Shown: positions 55,059 to 63,577 of the stretch, piece after piece
Layout: every line of letters begins with the position of its first letter
How positions within the stretch are numbered: the stretch's first letter is position 1
Source of the DNA: Pseudomonas sp. FP2335
GTDB taxonomy: Bacteria; Pseudomonadota; Gammaproteobacteria; Pseudomonadales; Pseudomonadaceae
Reading direction: 5' to 3'
Length of the DNA stretch: 64,000 bases
Assembly: GCF_030687535.1 (NCBI RefSeq)
Contig: NZ_CP117437.1
Location: forward strand, 4,175,501-4,239,500
Translations under genes and position numbers: made by a program
Notes under the pieces: generated by a model
What the model saw: the letters and a program-made list of their open reading frames with translations, nothing else
Told to the model about the DNA's origin: nothing
Databases searched by the model: none

Positions 55059-56942
55059 ATGCCCGCATTCAACAAAATCCTCATCGCCAACCGTGGCGAA
55101 ATCGCCTGCCGCATCCAGCGCACCGCCCAAGCCCTGGGCTATCGCACCGTGGCCGTCTACAGCGACGCCGACGCCGACGCCCTGCATGTGCAGATGGCCG
55201 ATGAAGCGGTGCCTATCGGCCCCGCGCCCGTGCAGCAGTCCTACTTGAATACAGCGGCGATTCTCGCAGCGGCTCGAATAACCGGCGCCGATGCGATCCA
55301 CCCCGGCTATGGTTTCCTCTCGGAAAACCCCGACTTCGCCCGCGCCTGTCTGGCGGCAGGCCTGACCTTCATCGGCCCCAGCGCCGAGGCCATCGAGCTG
55401 ATGGGCAGCAAGCGCCGGTCCAAACTTGCCATGCTCGACGCCGGTGTGCCGTGCATCGCCGGTTACCAGGGCAGTGCCCAGGACGACGCTACCCTGCAAC
55501 GCGAAGCCGAGCGCGTCGGCTACCCGCTGATGATCAAGGCCAGCGCCGGCGGTGGCGGGCGCGGCATGCGCCTGGTGCACAGTGCCGAGATGTTGCTGGA
55601 GAACCTCCACACCGCACGCTCCGAAGCCAGCAACGCCTTTGGCAGCGACGAACTGATCCTCGAACAGGCACTGATCGAGCCGCGCCACGTCGAGATCCAG
55701 CTGTTCGGCGACAGCCACGGCCACTTGATCTACCTGGGTGAACGCGACTGTTCGATCCAGCGCCGCCACCAGAAAGTCATCGAAGAAGCGCCCTGCCCGG
55801 TGATGACGCCCGACCTGCGCCACGCCATGGGCGAAGCCGCGCTGAAAGCCGGGCGCGCGGTGAATTACGTGGGTGCCGGCACTGTGGAGTTCCTGCTCGA
55901 CCGCAACGGCCGGTTCTACTTCCTGGAAATGAACACCCGCCTGCAAGTGGAGCACCCGGTCACCGAGTTGATCACCGGCCTCGATCTGGTCGACTGGCAA
56001 TTGCAGATCGCCGCCGGCCAGCCACTGCCGCTGACGCAACAGCAGGTGAGCCTGACCGGCCACGCCATCGAAGTGCGCCTGTATGCCGAAGACCCGACCC
56101 AGGGCTTCCTGCCGCAAACCGGCGAAGTGCTGCGCTGGACGCCAGCGGCGGGGGTACGTATCGATCACGGCGTCAGCGAAGGCCAGCGCATCAGCCCGTT
56201 CTACGACCCGATGCTGGGCAAAATCATCGCCCACGGCGCCACCCGCGAAGAAGCGCGGCGCAAGCTGCTGCGGGCGGTGGAAGACACGCTGTTGCTCGGC
56301 GTGACCACCAATCAGCGGTTACTGGTGGCGTTGCTCAGGCATCCGGATTTTATCGGCGGCGATTTCAGCACCGGCTTTATCGCCGAACACTTCAACGACA
56401 TCGCGCCCCCACCCGTATCAGCCGAACAACTCGCCCTGGCCGCCGCGCTGTTCTATCAGCACAGCGCCGAGCGGCATCCCCCGGGCCTGGCGGGCTGGCG
56501 CAACAACGTCGGTGTGCCGGGCACTTACCGCCTGGAGGTCAACCACGAGCTGCATAGTGTCAGTGTTGCCCCGCTGGCGCTGACCAGCGACGGCCGCCAC
56601 GTCAGCGCCGTACTCAACGGCATCCGCCGACGCATCGCCTACCACCTCGACGGCGACCAACTGTGGCTGCCGGGCCTGAGCGTGACCAACCGTACCCAGC
56701 AAGTCGCCCGCCGCCAGGCCGACGCGCGCAGCGGCACGGTCAAGGCGCCGATGGACGGGGCCATTGTCGATGTGCGCGTCTGCGCCGGTGACAGCGTCAG
56801 CAAAGGCCAACTGTTGCTGGTACTCGAAGCGATGAAAATGGAGCATCCACTGCTGGCCGGCATCGACGGGGTGATCAAGGACGTGCAGGTGATCGCTGGC
56901 GACCAGGTGCGCAACCGCCAGGTATTGCTGGAGATCGAATAA
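55059..56942 (+). CDS. atuF: Geranyl-CoA carboxylase alpha subunit (biotin carboxylase and carrier)
   Basis: AtuF carboxylates its own biotin with ATP and bicarbonate and hands it to AtuC. The 627 residues have an N-terminal biotin carboxylase: FNKILIANRGEIACRI, the ATP-grasp KASAGGGGRGMRLVH near residue 160, RDCSIQRRHQKVIEEAPCP near 240 and EMNTRLQVEHPVTE near 290. A linker region follows, then a biotinyl carrier domain with EAMKMEHP, the biotin Lys being residue 593. It lies 110 bases after atuE, behind a REP doublet. The atuG and atuH genes that close the P. aeruginosa cluster do not follow here. Confidence 0.93.
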   Translation: MPAFNKILIANRGEIACRIQRTAQALGYRTVAVYSDADADALHVQMADEAVPIGPAPVQQSYLNTAAILAAARITGADAIHPGYGFLSENPDFARACLAAGLTFIGPSAEAIELMGSKRRSKLAMLDAGVPCIAGYQGSAQDDATLQREAERVGYPLMIKASAGGGGRGMRLVHSAEMLLENLHTARSEASNAFGSDELILEQALIEPRHVEIQLFGDSHGHLIYLGERDCSIQRRHQKVIEEAPCPVMTPDLRHAMGEAALKAGRAVNYVGAGTVEFLLDRNGRFYFLEMNTRLQVEHPVTELITGLDLVDWQLQIAAGQPLPLTQQQVSLTGHAIEVRLYAEDPTQGFLPQTGEVLRWTPAAGVRIDHGVSEGQRISPFYDPMLGKIIAHGATREEARRKLLRAVEDTLLLGVTTNQRLLVALLRHPDFIGGDFSTGFIAEHFNDIAPPPVSAEQLALAAALFYQHSAERHPPGLAGWRNNVGVPGTYRLEVNHELHSVSVAPLALTSDGRHVSAVLNGIRRRIAYHLDGDQLWLPGLSVTNRTQQVARRQADARSGTVKAPMDGAIVDVRVCAGDSVSKGQLLLVLEAMKMEHPLLAGIDGVIKDVQVIAGDQVRNRQVLLEIE

Positions 56943-57014
56943 CGCCTAGGCGGAACTACGCGGCCGGGCTACGCTCTATCCCCATCAAGAAGGGAAGAGA
57001 CGGGAACCTGCACG

Positions 57015-57557
57015 ATGCCTCATTGGCTTGTTATTGACCTTGAAGCCACCACGGATGACGGCGGCTGGCCCGTGACGGAGATGGAAGTCATCGAGATCGG
57101 CGCGAGCCTGGTGAACCGCCAGGGCCGCGAACTGGATCACTTCCAGCGCTTTGTGCGGCCCCTGCGCCGGCCCTTGCTGACGCCCTTCTGCCGCCAGCTG
57201 ACCCACATCACCCAGGCCAATATCGACGGCGCCGCGCCGATCACCGAGGTGTGGCCGCTGTTCGAGCGCTGGCTGGCCCAGCATCAGGCGCGCCTGGAAG
57301 GTTGGAGCAGTTGGGGTGACTACGACCGCAAGCAACTGGAGCTGGAATGGCAGCGCCATGGCCTGGCCAGCGCACTGGCGCAAACGCCCCATGTGAACCT
57401 CAAGCAACGCTTCGCCAAGGCCCGGCGGCTGGACAAGCCGCTGGGGCTCAACGGCGCACTGCAATTGGCGGGGATGCAGTTCCAGGGCCAGCAACATCGG
57501 GCCCTGGAGGATGCGCGTAACACGGCACGCCTGCTGCCGCTGATTTTGCCGGTCTAG
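57015..57557 (+). CDS. DEDDh 3'-5' exonuclease, ERI-1/KapD-like
   Basis: This 180-residue exonuclease of the DnaQ/RNase T superfamily shows Exo I as [13 protein letters not shown] near residue 6, with metal-ligand Asp and Glu. [16 protein letters not shown] and a substrate-recognition [17 protein letters not shown] follow. Exo II is read as [16 protein letters not shown] near residue 95. Exo III ([14 protein letters not shown]) carries His and Asp near residue 160. The closest type is the ERI-1/KapD inhibitor-of-sporulation-like exonuclease found in Pseudomonas. Substrate is unknown, RNA being likely. The ATG at 57015 has GGGAA ahead. It ends 65 bases before ppnP. Confidence 0.85.
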   Translation: MPHWLVIDLEATTDDGGWPVTEMEVIEIGASLVNRQGRELDHFQRFVRPLRRPLLTPFCRQLTHITQANIDGAAPITEVWPLFERWLAQHQARLEGWSSWGDYDRKQLELEWQRHGLASALAQTPHVNLKQRFAKARRLDKPLGLNGALQLAGMQFQGQQHRALEDARNTARLLPLILPV

Positions 57558-57621
57558 GCAGCTCCCCTGCCCTTGGGCATACTGGCCGACCTTTCCAGAC
57601 CCTTTTTCCGAGGATTCACCC

Positions 57622-57906
57622 ATGTTTAAAGTCAACGAGTACTTCGACGGCACCGTCAAGTCGATCGCTTTCGGCACCGCAGAAGGTCCGGCGACCATCG
57701 GCGTGATGGCCCCGGGTGAATACGAATTCGGCACCGCCCAAGCGGAAATCATGCACGTGGTGTCCGGCGCGCTGACCGTCAAGCTGCCTGAAGCCGGCGA
57801 GTGGGAAACCTTCGCCGCCGGCAGCCAGTTCAACGTACCGGCCAACAGCAAGTTCCAGCTGAAAGTCGCCGTAGACACTGCTTACCTGTGCGAATACCGC
57901 GGCTAA
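57622..57906 (+). CDS. ppnP: Pyrimidine/purine nucleoside phosphorylase PpnP
   Basis: PpnP cleaves nucleosides with phosphate to free base and ribose 1-phosphate, acting on a range of purine and pyrimidine nucleosides. The 94-residue cupin-fold protein is typical of the YaiE/DUF1255 family. It reads [16 protein letters not shown] at the start, [20 protein letters not shown] in the middle, and [20 protein letters not shown] near the end. The ATG at 57622 has GAGG 7-8 bases ahead. A strong bidirectional terminator begins 22 bases after its stop. The identification is secure. Confidence 0.95.
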   Translation: MFKVNEYFDGTVKSIAFGTAEGPATIGVMAPGEYEFGTAQAEIMHVVSGALTVKLPEAGEWETFAAGSQFNVPANSKFQLKVAVDTAYLCEYRG

Positions 57907-57920
57907 GCCGTCGCGTGCGG

Positions 57921-57957
57921 AAAAAAAAGCCCGTCTCGCAGGAGACGGGCTTTTTTT
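57921..57957. terminator. Bidirectional Rho-independent terminator between ppnP and MOSC gene
   Basis: GCCCGTCTC-GCAG-GAGACGGGC (57929-57950) is flanked by eight A before and seven T after, so it works on both strands. Its T-run overlaps the TAA stop codon of the minus-strand MOSC gene. Confidence 0.95.
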
Positions 57958-58762
57958 ATTCCAGGATCGTTACCGGCATCCCGACGGCCAGTTGGCCGAT
58001 GCCATCGTTGACCAGGTTCTGCCCGAAGATCGCGCCGTTCTCGGTCTTGCGATAGGTCTCCAGGGTGGCGAAGGGTTCACGGTCGGCGCTGCGCTCGCCG
58101 GTCTGCGGGTCGATGGTGGTGAGGATGCAACGCGAGCAGGGCTTGACCGCACGAAACTCCACATCGCCGATGCGCAGGCGTTTCCAACCGTCTTCGGCAA
58201 AGGCCGCACTGCCTTCGATCACCAGGTTGGGGCGAAAACGCAGCATTTCCATGGGACGGCCGATGCGTTGCGACAGGTCGTCCAGGGACGCCTGGCCGAT
58301 CACCAGCAACGGGTAACCATCGGCGAACGCGACCTGGTCATCGTCCTTGCCGTAACCCGCTTCGGTGGTGCGGGCGCGTTCCAGGGGGATCTGTACCAGG
58401 CGTGTGGGCTTGCCGATAAAACGGCTGACCCAGGCCGCCGCGGCATCACCCGCATCCGGCACGCGCAGGGTGTCGCGCCAGATCGTCACGCCGCGCAACT
58501 CGGCGTCGCTGCCGGGCAGCGTCACGTCCAGCGCGGGGTGGCCGGGTGAGCTGAGGGTCAGGCCACCTGCGCTGTTCCACAGAGCCGACAGCTGGCTCAT
58601 CTTCGCCACCGCACGCTGGGTGAGGAAACGCCCGCTGGCCTCGTCCACCAGCATCCAGCGTCGGTCGCCGTCCAACCCGAGTTTATCCAGGCCGATCTGT
58701 TGCAAGACCTCGGCCTTGCCGGACTTCAAGGGGTAACGGTACAACGCGCTGAGACGAAGCAT
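57956..58762 (-). CDS. MOSC-domain molybdenum-cofactor protein, YcbX-like
   Basis: This 268-residue protein has an N-terminal MOSC_N beta barrel (YRYPLKSGKAEVLQQIGLDK) followed by a MOSC domain. Its conserved Cys, the probable cofactor ligand, is in AVKPCSRCILTTIDPQTGER near residue 210. RFRPNLVIEGSAAFAEDGW is also typical. YcbX-type proteins use molybdenum cofactor to reduce N-hydroxylated bases. This copy lacks the C-terminal ferredoxin domain of E. coli YcbX, so it would need a separate electron donor. The ATG at 58762 has AGGAA 9 bases ahead. It converges on ppnP. Confidence 0.85.
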   Translation of the reverse strand: MLRLSALYRYPLKSGKAEVLQQIGLDKLGLDGDRRWMLVDEASGRFLTQRAVAKMSQLSALWNSAGGLTLSSPGHPALDVTLPGSDAELRGVTIWRDTLRVPDAGDAAAAWVSRFIGKPTRLVQIPLERARTTEAGYGKDDDQVAFADGYPLLVIGQASLDDLSQRIGRPMEMLRFRPNLVIEGSAAFAEDGWKRLRIGDVEFRAVKPCSRCILTTIDPQTGERSADREPFATLETYRKTENGAIFGQNLVNDGIGQLAVGMPVTILE

Positions 58763-58833
58763 GGGCCTGCGTTCCTTGGGACGAAAGCCACTACCCTATC
58801 CCAATCCCCACTTCCTGGCACCTTGTGCTGAAC

Positions 58834-58865
58834 CTGTGGCGACAGAGCTTGCTCCCTCGCCTCAG
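58834..58865. repeat. Degenerate short palindromic repeat
   Basis: CTGTGGCGACAGAGCTTGCTCCCTCGCCTCAG resembles the element at 13251-13282 with mismatches in one arm. It lies directly behind the cheV stop codon. Confidence 0.5.
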
Positions 58866-58866
58866 G

Positions 58867-59802
58867 TCAAACGGGCACTTCGTCCAACATCAGGCGCTGA
58901 CGTACTACGTCCACCAGCTTGTCGGGCTGGAATTTGGACAGGAAGTTGTCGCAGCCGACCTTCTTCACCATCGATTCGTTGAAACTGCCCGACAGTGAGG
59001 TGTGCAACACCACGTAAAGACTGCGCAGACGCGGGTCGTTGCGGATCTCGGTGGTGAGGCGATAACCGTCCATCTCGGGCATTTCAGCGTCGGTGAAGAT
59101 CATCAGCAGCTTGTCGGTCATCACATGGCCGGCGTCGGCCCAGGCCTTGAGCATGTTCAACGCCTTGAGGCCGTCACTGGCGATGTGCATCTTCACACCC
59201 AGTTGGCCGAGGGTATCGCGCAGTTGCGACAGGGCCACGTTGGAGTCATCCACCAGCAGCACTTCGCGGCCACGTGCACGCTCCAGCACCGGGTCTTCGA
59301 GTTTTTCCCGCGAGACCTTGGCGTTGTACGGCACGATTTCGGCCAGGACTTTTTCCACGTCGATGATTTCCACCAACTGGTCGTCAACCTTGCTGATGGC
59401 CGTGAGGTAATGCTGGCGCCCGGCGCTGGTCGGCGGTGGCAGGATGGCTTCCCAGTTCATGTTGACGATGCGGTCCACGCCGCCCACCAGGAACGCCTGC
59501 ACCGAGCGGTTGTACTCGGTGACAATGATGGTGCTGTTCGGACCCGGCACCAATGGGCGCATGCCGATGGCCTGGGACAGGTCGATCACCGGCAACGTCT
59601 GGCCGCGCAGGTTGACCACGCCGCAGACAAACGGATGGCGCTGGGGCATCAGGGTCAACTTGGGCAATTGCAGGACTTCCTGCACCTTGAACACGTTGAT
59701 TGCAAACAGCTGCCGCCCGGCCAGGCGAAACATGAGGATCTCCAGGCGATTCTCACCGACCAGTTGCGTACGTTGATCTACCGTGTCGAGAATGCCGGCC
59801 AT
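58867..59802 (-). CDS. cheV: Chemotaxis coupling/adaptation protein CheV
   Basis: CheV couples receptors to CheA like CheW, and its receiver domain acts as a phosphate sink for adaptation. The 311 residues show a CheW-like domain (about 12-160: FAINVFKVQEVLQLPKL, GVVNLRGQTLPVIDLS) and a receiver (about 180-305) with the acidic pair in EVLLVDDSN. The phosphoacceptor Asp is in MIFTDAEMPEMDG near residue 240, and HTSLSG follows. The ATG at 59802 has AGGAG 7 bases ahead. It stands alone, with a 548-base gene-free stretch upstream. Confidence 0.93.
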   Translation of the reverse strand: MAGILDTVDQRTQLVGENRLEILMFRLAGRQLFAINVFKVQEVLQLPKLTLMPQRHPFVCGVVNLRGQTLPVIDLSQAIGMRPLVPGPNSTIIVTEYNRSVQAFLVGGVDRIVNMNWEAILPPPTSAGRQHYLTAISKVDDQLVEIIDVEKVLAEIVPYNAKVSREKLEDPVLERARGREVLLVDDSNVALSQLRDTLGQLGVKMHIASDGLKALNMLKAWADAGHVMTDKLLMIFTDAEMPEMDGYRLTTEIRNDPRLRSLYVVLHTSLSGSFNESMVKKVGCDNFLSKFQPDKLVDVVRQRLMLDEVPV

Positions 59803-60350
59803 TAAAAGCTCCTGATGCGCTAAGGGTTTGTGTAGCTCACTTATGGCTGTTTATCGGCGGCGACCGCCAGATCTTGACCCCGTTAAAATGCCACGTAATT
59901 TAATTGATGTCACACTGACATCATGCTTTACTGGCCTGACGCTTCATATGGCAATCTTGCGACCCACGGCGACACTCAAACCGACGCAAGGTTCCGTCAT
60001 ATAAGGGATTCCCCTATACGCAATCAGGCCCAACCTGATATTCGCAATATCTAATAGCCATTAATGTGACGCCTTTCTCACTTGCATGAATGGAGTCAGG
60101 CTTTTGTTTGCTATGCCAAGCCCCCCGCCCACGGGTCTTCCAGACATTTACATGCTGGCAACCAAAGCCGCGCAAACGCCGCCAATGATGTGGGCAATGC
60201 GCGGTTTTTGTGTGCATTCAAATAAACGTCCTACTAAAAGTTCAGACGCCCCCTACAGACCCAAGTCATATTTCAGCGCTAGTTTTACGCCATTCACCCG
60301 ATGCGGCATCTCATCGCCCGACCTTACGACCTTACGTTGTGGAGACTTGC
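59803..60350. other. Gene-free stretch upstream of cheV and the Hpt-like gene
   Basis: No convincing coding region is seen. Short frames on both strands (for example 60014-60217 minus) lack ribosome sites and any known motif. The stretch is AT-richer than its surroundings and holds a symmetric element at 59905-59923. It probably carries the divergent promoters of cheV and the Hpt-like gene. Confidence 0.6.
59905..59923. promoter_or_regulatory. Inverted repeat TGATGTCA-N3-TGACATCA
   Basis: TGATGTCA (59905-59912) and TGACATCA (59916-59923) are perfect complements around CAC. It is 103 bases upstream of cheV. The symmetry suggests an operator; no cognate regulator is apparent. Confidence 0.4.
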
Positions 60351-60800
60351 ATGATGAATAGCGCAAACGAATGGCAAACCGCACTTCCAGAGTTTCTGCT
60401 CGAAGCGGAAACACTGCTGGCCAAGTCGGAAGAATGCCTGAGCCACCTGCATCTGATCCGCAACGACAGCGATGCGATCGACTGCATGAAACTCAGCCTC
60501 ACCAAACTAGCCGAAAAGGCCGATAGCCTGGCCCTGCAGGCCATCAGCGAATTCTCGCGGCACATCCAGTACCTGATTGCCAACGCCGTCAACCCGCTGC
60601 AACTGCATGATCAGGCCCTGGATGCGTTGCATGCCTGCCTGACGTTGTTGGCCTGGCAACTGGAACTGATCGACACGCGTACCGGCGAACTGGGCCTGGA
60701 CGAAAGCGAACAAACCACTTTGATTGCGACGGTGGCCTTGCAGATCCCGCAGAAAAACTTCGGCCATAAACCGCAGCAGCGCCTGCATCACGCGTCATGA
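60351..60800 (+). CDS. Degenerate Hpt-like helical protein
   Basis: This 149-residue helical protein resembles a histidine phosphotransfer (Hpt) domain over about residues 15-65: CLSHLHLIRNDSDAIDCMKL then LTKLAEKADSLALQAISEF. At the place where an Hpt domain has its HxxKG phosphoacceptor, it reads LSLTKLAEKAD, so I see no phosphorylatable His. It could bind a kinase or receiver without phosphotransfer. Two tandem ATGs (60351, 60354) follow GGAG at 60341. It is upstream of a kinase-regulator pair on the same strand, but 258 bases separate them. The family assignment is by eye and tentative. Confidence 0.6.
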   Translation: MMNSANEWQTALPEFLLEAETLLAKSEECLSHLHLIRNDSDAIDCMKLSLTKLAEKADSLALQAISEFSRHIQYLIANAVNPLQLHDQALDALHACLTLLAWQLELIDTRTGELGLDESEQTTLIATVALQIPQKNFGHKPQQRLHHAS

Positions 60801-61058
60801 CTGCATGCTGATTGGGTAAAGTTGTCGCTTTTAATCAATGACTTATCCAAAAACGACAACATTAACTAATACGCGACGTGCACTTATATCCCGGCAAAAT
60901 AACGCCGGTTATAAGCACCCGCTTATACAGCGCGAGCGGCGATATATAACCTTCGTTGCTAAAGTGACGTTTGGCGACCAACGGTAATCAAAGTGTTACC
61001 ATGCAGCCCTCGAAGTGACTCAACTTCATGATGCATAAAAACTGAAAAAGCATCCGCT

Positions 61059-61952
61059 ATGTACGCCAGCCTCAAGTCACTCCTCGCCAAATCCATTTCC
61101 CGCAGTCAGGCACGTCGCATCATTCTCGCGTTGTGCCTGTGTTCGCTGCTGATCAGCCTCTGGGCCTACAGCCGCTCTGCGCCGGTGCCGCTGGCGCTGC
61201 TCCTGCTCAACCTGAGCACCTTGAGCATCGTTGCTCTGCAACAGTGGTCCTCGCGTAAATCCATCAAGTTCCAACCCCAGGAACTGGCGGACCGCCTGCT
61301 GCAAGTCCAGGAAAACGAACGCCACCGCCTCAGCCGTGAACTGCACGACGACATTGGCCAACTGCTGACCGCCGCCAAGCTGCAAAGCGAATGGCTGCAA
61401 CGGCGCATGCCCCAAGAGCTGCAAGGCCAATGCACGGTGCTGTGCAACACCCTGAGTGAAACCCTGGCGAAAGTGCGCGATGTGTCCGCCATCCTCAACC
61501 CGCGCCAGCTGGCGAGCCTGGGCCTGGAAGCGAGCCTGCGCGCGCACCTGCTCAAGACCCTGGAAAACACCCCCATCCACTGGAGCCTGGAGTGCCAGCA
61601 ACGGCTCACCGGCATCCCCGAAGAAATGGCCGTGGCCGCGTTTCGCATCACCCAGGAAGCGGTGACCAACATGTTGCGCCACGCCCAGGCGCGCAACCTG
61701 CGGGTGCGCCTGCAACGCTTGCCGGAAGGCCTGTCGCTGAGCATCTGCGATGATGGCCAGGGTTTTTTGCCCGCCTCCAACCCCGGCCTGGAAGGGCAAC
61801 GGGGCATGGCCGGGATGGCCGAGCGCATCGATCAACTGGGGGGCACCTTGGCGGTGCTCAGCCAGCCAGGCTGCGGCACGCGGATCGACGCCCTTTTCCC
61901 CTGGGCACCCCGCGCCCTCGAACGGGCCAGCGCGCCTAAGGTGCTAGAGTGA
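61059..61952 (+). CDS. NarX/DesK-type sensor histidine kinase (HisKA_3)
   Basis: This 297-residue kinase has two membrane helices (about 19-38, RIILALCLCSLLISLWAYS, and 42-62) with only a few residues between them, so it would sense a signal within the membrane or through a partner. The HisKA_3 H-box is HRLSRELHDDIGQLLTAAKL near residue 90. The ATP-binding part shows FRITQEAVTNMLRHA, ICDDGQGFLP and GQRGMAGMAERID. No sensor domain is visible. Its stop overlaps the response-regulator start (GTGA). The ATG at 61059 has weak AAAGCATCC upstream. Ligand is unknown. Confidence 0.88.
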   Translation: MYASLKSLLAKSISRSQARRIILALCLCSLLISLWAYSRSAPVPLALLLLNLSTLSIVALQQWSSRKSIKFQPQELADRLLQVQENERHRLSRELHDDIGQLLTAAKLQSEWLQRRMPQELQGQCTVLCNTLSETLAKVRDVSAILNPRQLASLGLEASLRAHLLKTLENTPIHWSLECQQRLTGIPEEMAVAAFRITQEAVTNMLRHAQARNLRVRLQRLPEGLSLSICDDGQGFLPASNPGLEGQRGMAGMAERIDQLGGTLAVLSQPGCGTRIDALFPWAPRALERASAPKVLE

Positions 61953-62608
61953 CGTGCAATTTACTGCTGGTGGATGATCACGCGCTGATCCGGGCAGGCG
62001 TGCGCGCGCTGATCATGGATATACCCGGCTATGCGGTGGTCGGCGAGGCTGGCGACGGCGCGCAGTTGCTGGCGCAGTTCGACGCGCTGCAACCGGACAT
62101 CGTGCTGCTCGACCTGTCGATGAAGCACATGGGCGGCCTGGACGCGTTGCAGCAGCTCAAGCGCGCCCATCCCAAGTGCAAGGTGTTGATCCTGTCGATG
62201 CACACCGACCCGGAGCTGATCATGCGTGCCCTGGAGTCTGGCGCCCACGGCTACCTGCTCAAGGACACCAGCGCCAGCGAGCTGGAACATGCCCTGCTGG
62301 CGCTGCGCAACAACGAACGCTACCTGAGCCCGGCGATTGCCCATACGGTGATCAACCAGGCGCTGGTGCGCAACCAGGCGCCCGCCGCGGCCATCGCCCA
62401 CAGTCACAACCTCACGGCGCGCCAGTTGGAGATTTTGCGTTTGATCGTGCGCGGCAAGTCCACCCGGGAGATCGCCCACGGCCTGGGCTTGAGCATCAAG
62501 ACCGTGGAGGCGCACCGTTCGCAGATCATGAAGCGCCTGCAGATTTTCGACGTGGCGGGCCTGGTGTTATTCGCGGTGCGCGAGCAAATCATCAGCCTCG
62601 ACGACTAG
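61949..62608 (+). CDS. NarL/FixJ-family response regulator
   Basis: This 219-residue regulator has a receiver with LLLVDDHALIRAGVRAL, the phosphoacceptor Asp in DIVLLDLSMKHMGGLDAL near residue 54, and the conserved Lys in GYLLKDTSASE. A LuxR-type helix-turn-helix lies near residues 150-200 (NLTARQLEILRLIVRGKS, GLSIKTVEAHRSQIMKRL). It starts with GTG overlapping the kinase stop. Its last 42 bases overlap the convergent yegS gene. The target genes are unknown; the upstream Hpt-like gene is a candidate partner. Confidence 0.9.
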   Translation: MTCNLLLVDDHALIRAGVRALIMDIPGYAVVGEAGDGAQLLAQFDALQPDIVLLDLSMKHMGGLDALQQLKRAHPKCKVLILSMHTDPELIMRALESGAHGYLLKDTSASELEHALLALRNNERYLSPAIAHTVINQALVRNQAPAAAIAHSHNLTARQLEILRLIVRGKSTREIAHGLGLSIKTVEAHRSQIMKRLQIFDVAGLVLFAVREQIISLDD

Positions 62609-63484
62609 CGGCGAACCCACCGGCAGGTGCACGCGCAAGGCCTTGGGCAGTGCACTGAAACGCAAGTCGTCACCCTTGAGCGGCTCGCCGTCGAGGTTGA
62701 TATACAACCCGTCGGCCACCTTGATCTCGACCCACGGCAACCGCGCCCGCACGAAGATATTGTCCAGACCGCCATCGGTCATCAGGGTCAGCAACGTGCC
62801 GACCACTTCCTGCGGCGCCGGCAGGATGCTGATGTCGAGCAGCCCATCGTCGGCCATCGCCCCCGGGCACAGCACATGCCCACCGCCCGCCTGGCGACCG
62901 TTGCCGATGCCCAGCGCGAGCAGGTCGCCCTTCCAGTGAAAGCCCGGCCCTTCCAGTTCGCCATAGGCCGCCTTCAGCTCGCTGAAGCGCGTCAGCCCGG
63001 TGAACAGATAGGCGGCGCCGCCCAGCACTTTTTTCAGGTCTTCGGAGGTGTTGGCGGTGACCTGGCTGCCGAAGCCGCCGGTGGCCATGTTCAGAAAAAT
63101 CTGTTCGCCGGCCTGGCCGAGGTCGATGGCCTTGGGCGGCACGTCCAACAGGGCCAGGGCCTCGGCTGGCGCCAGCGGCACACCGGCGGCGCGGGCGAAG
63201 TCATTGGCGGTACCCAGGGGCATCAGCACCAGGCTCGCGTCGGTCTTGGCCTGGGCCATGGCTTCGGCGACATCGCGCAAGGTGCCATCACCGCCGCCGG
63301 CGATCAGGTGGGTGTAGCCCGCGTCCAGCGCCTCATGCACCAGGCGCCTGGCGTCGCCGCCCTCCCACGTGACGCGCACCGCCAACTCCCAGCCCTGCTC
63401 ACGCCGAGCCAGCACCGCGGCGCGCACGTCCTCGTTGAGGGCTTGCTTGCCGTGAAGGATCAACAGTGCCTTGGGGCTGGTCAT
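62567..63484 (-). CDS. yegS: Lipid kinase YegS (diacylglycerol-kinase family)
   Basis: YegS phosphorylates phosphatidylglycerol or related lipids in vitro. The 305 residues carry the DAGK catalytic motif HLIAGGGDGTLRDVAEAM near residue 60, PLGTANDFARAAGVPL near residue 90, ATGGFGSQVT, and DGEPLKGDDLRFSALP near the end. It is cytoplasmic or membrane-peripheral. The ATG at 63484 has AGGAG 10 bases ahead. It converges on and overlaps the response-regulator gene. The next minus-strand gene ends about 94 bases upstream. Confidence 0.93.
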   Translation of the reverse strand: MTSPKALLILHGKQALNEDVRAAVLARREQGWELAVRVTWEGGDARRLVHEALDAGYTHLIAGGGDGTLRDVAEAMAQAKTDASLVLMPLGTANDFARAAGVPLAPAEALALLDVPPKAIDLGQAGEQIFLNMATGGFGSQVTANTSEDLKKVLGGAAYLFTGLTRFSELKAAYGELEGPGFHWKGDLLALGIGNGRQAGGGHVLCPGAMADDGLLDISILPAPQEVVGTLLTLMTDGGLDNIFVRARLPWVEIKVADGLYINLDGEPLKGDDLRFSALPKALRVHLPVGSPLVVEADDLLAHRE

Positions 63485-63541
63485 AGCGGGCTTACTCCTG
63501 GATTCAAAGGTGCATGAAGGATGTGGACCTTTGGCAACCGG

Positions 63542-63577
63542 AAAAAAGCCATCGGCGAGGCAAATTAATCTGCCGCC
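63542..63577 (-). terminator. Imperfect terminator of the truncated edge gene
   Basis: On the minus strand GGCGGCA pairs with TGCCTCGCC through a two-base bulge, and six T follow nine bases on. It directly follows the TAG stop of the edge gene. Confidence 0.45.

Noticed and set aside
60014..60217. 67-codon minus-strand frame in the gene-free stretch
   Set aside because: It has no ribosome site, no hydrophobic or domain pattern, and a Cys/His/Trp-rich composition typical of noncoding translation.
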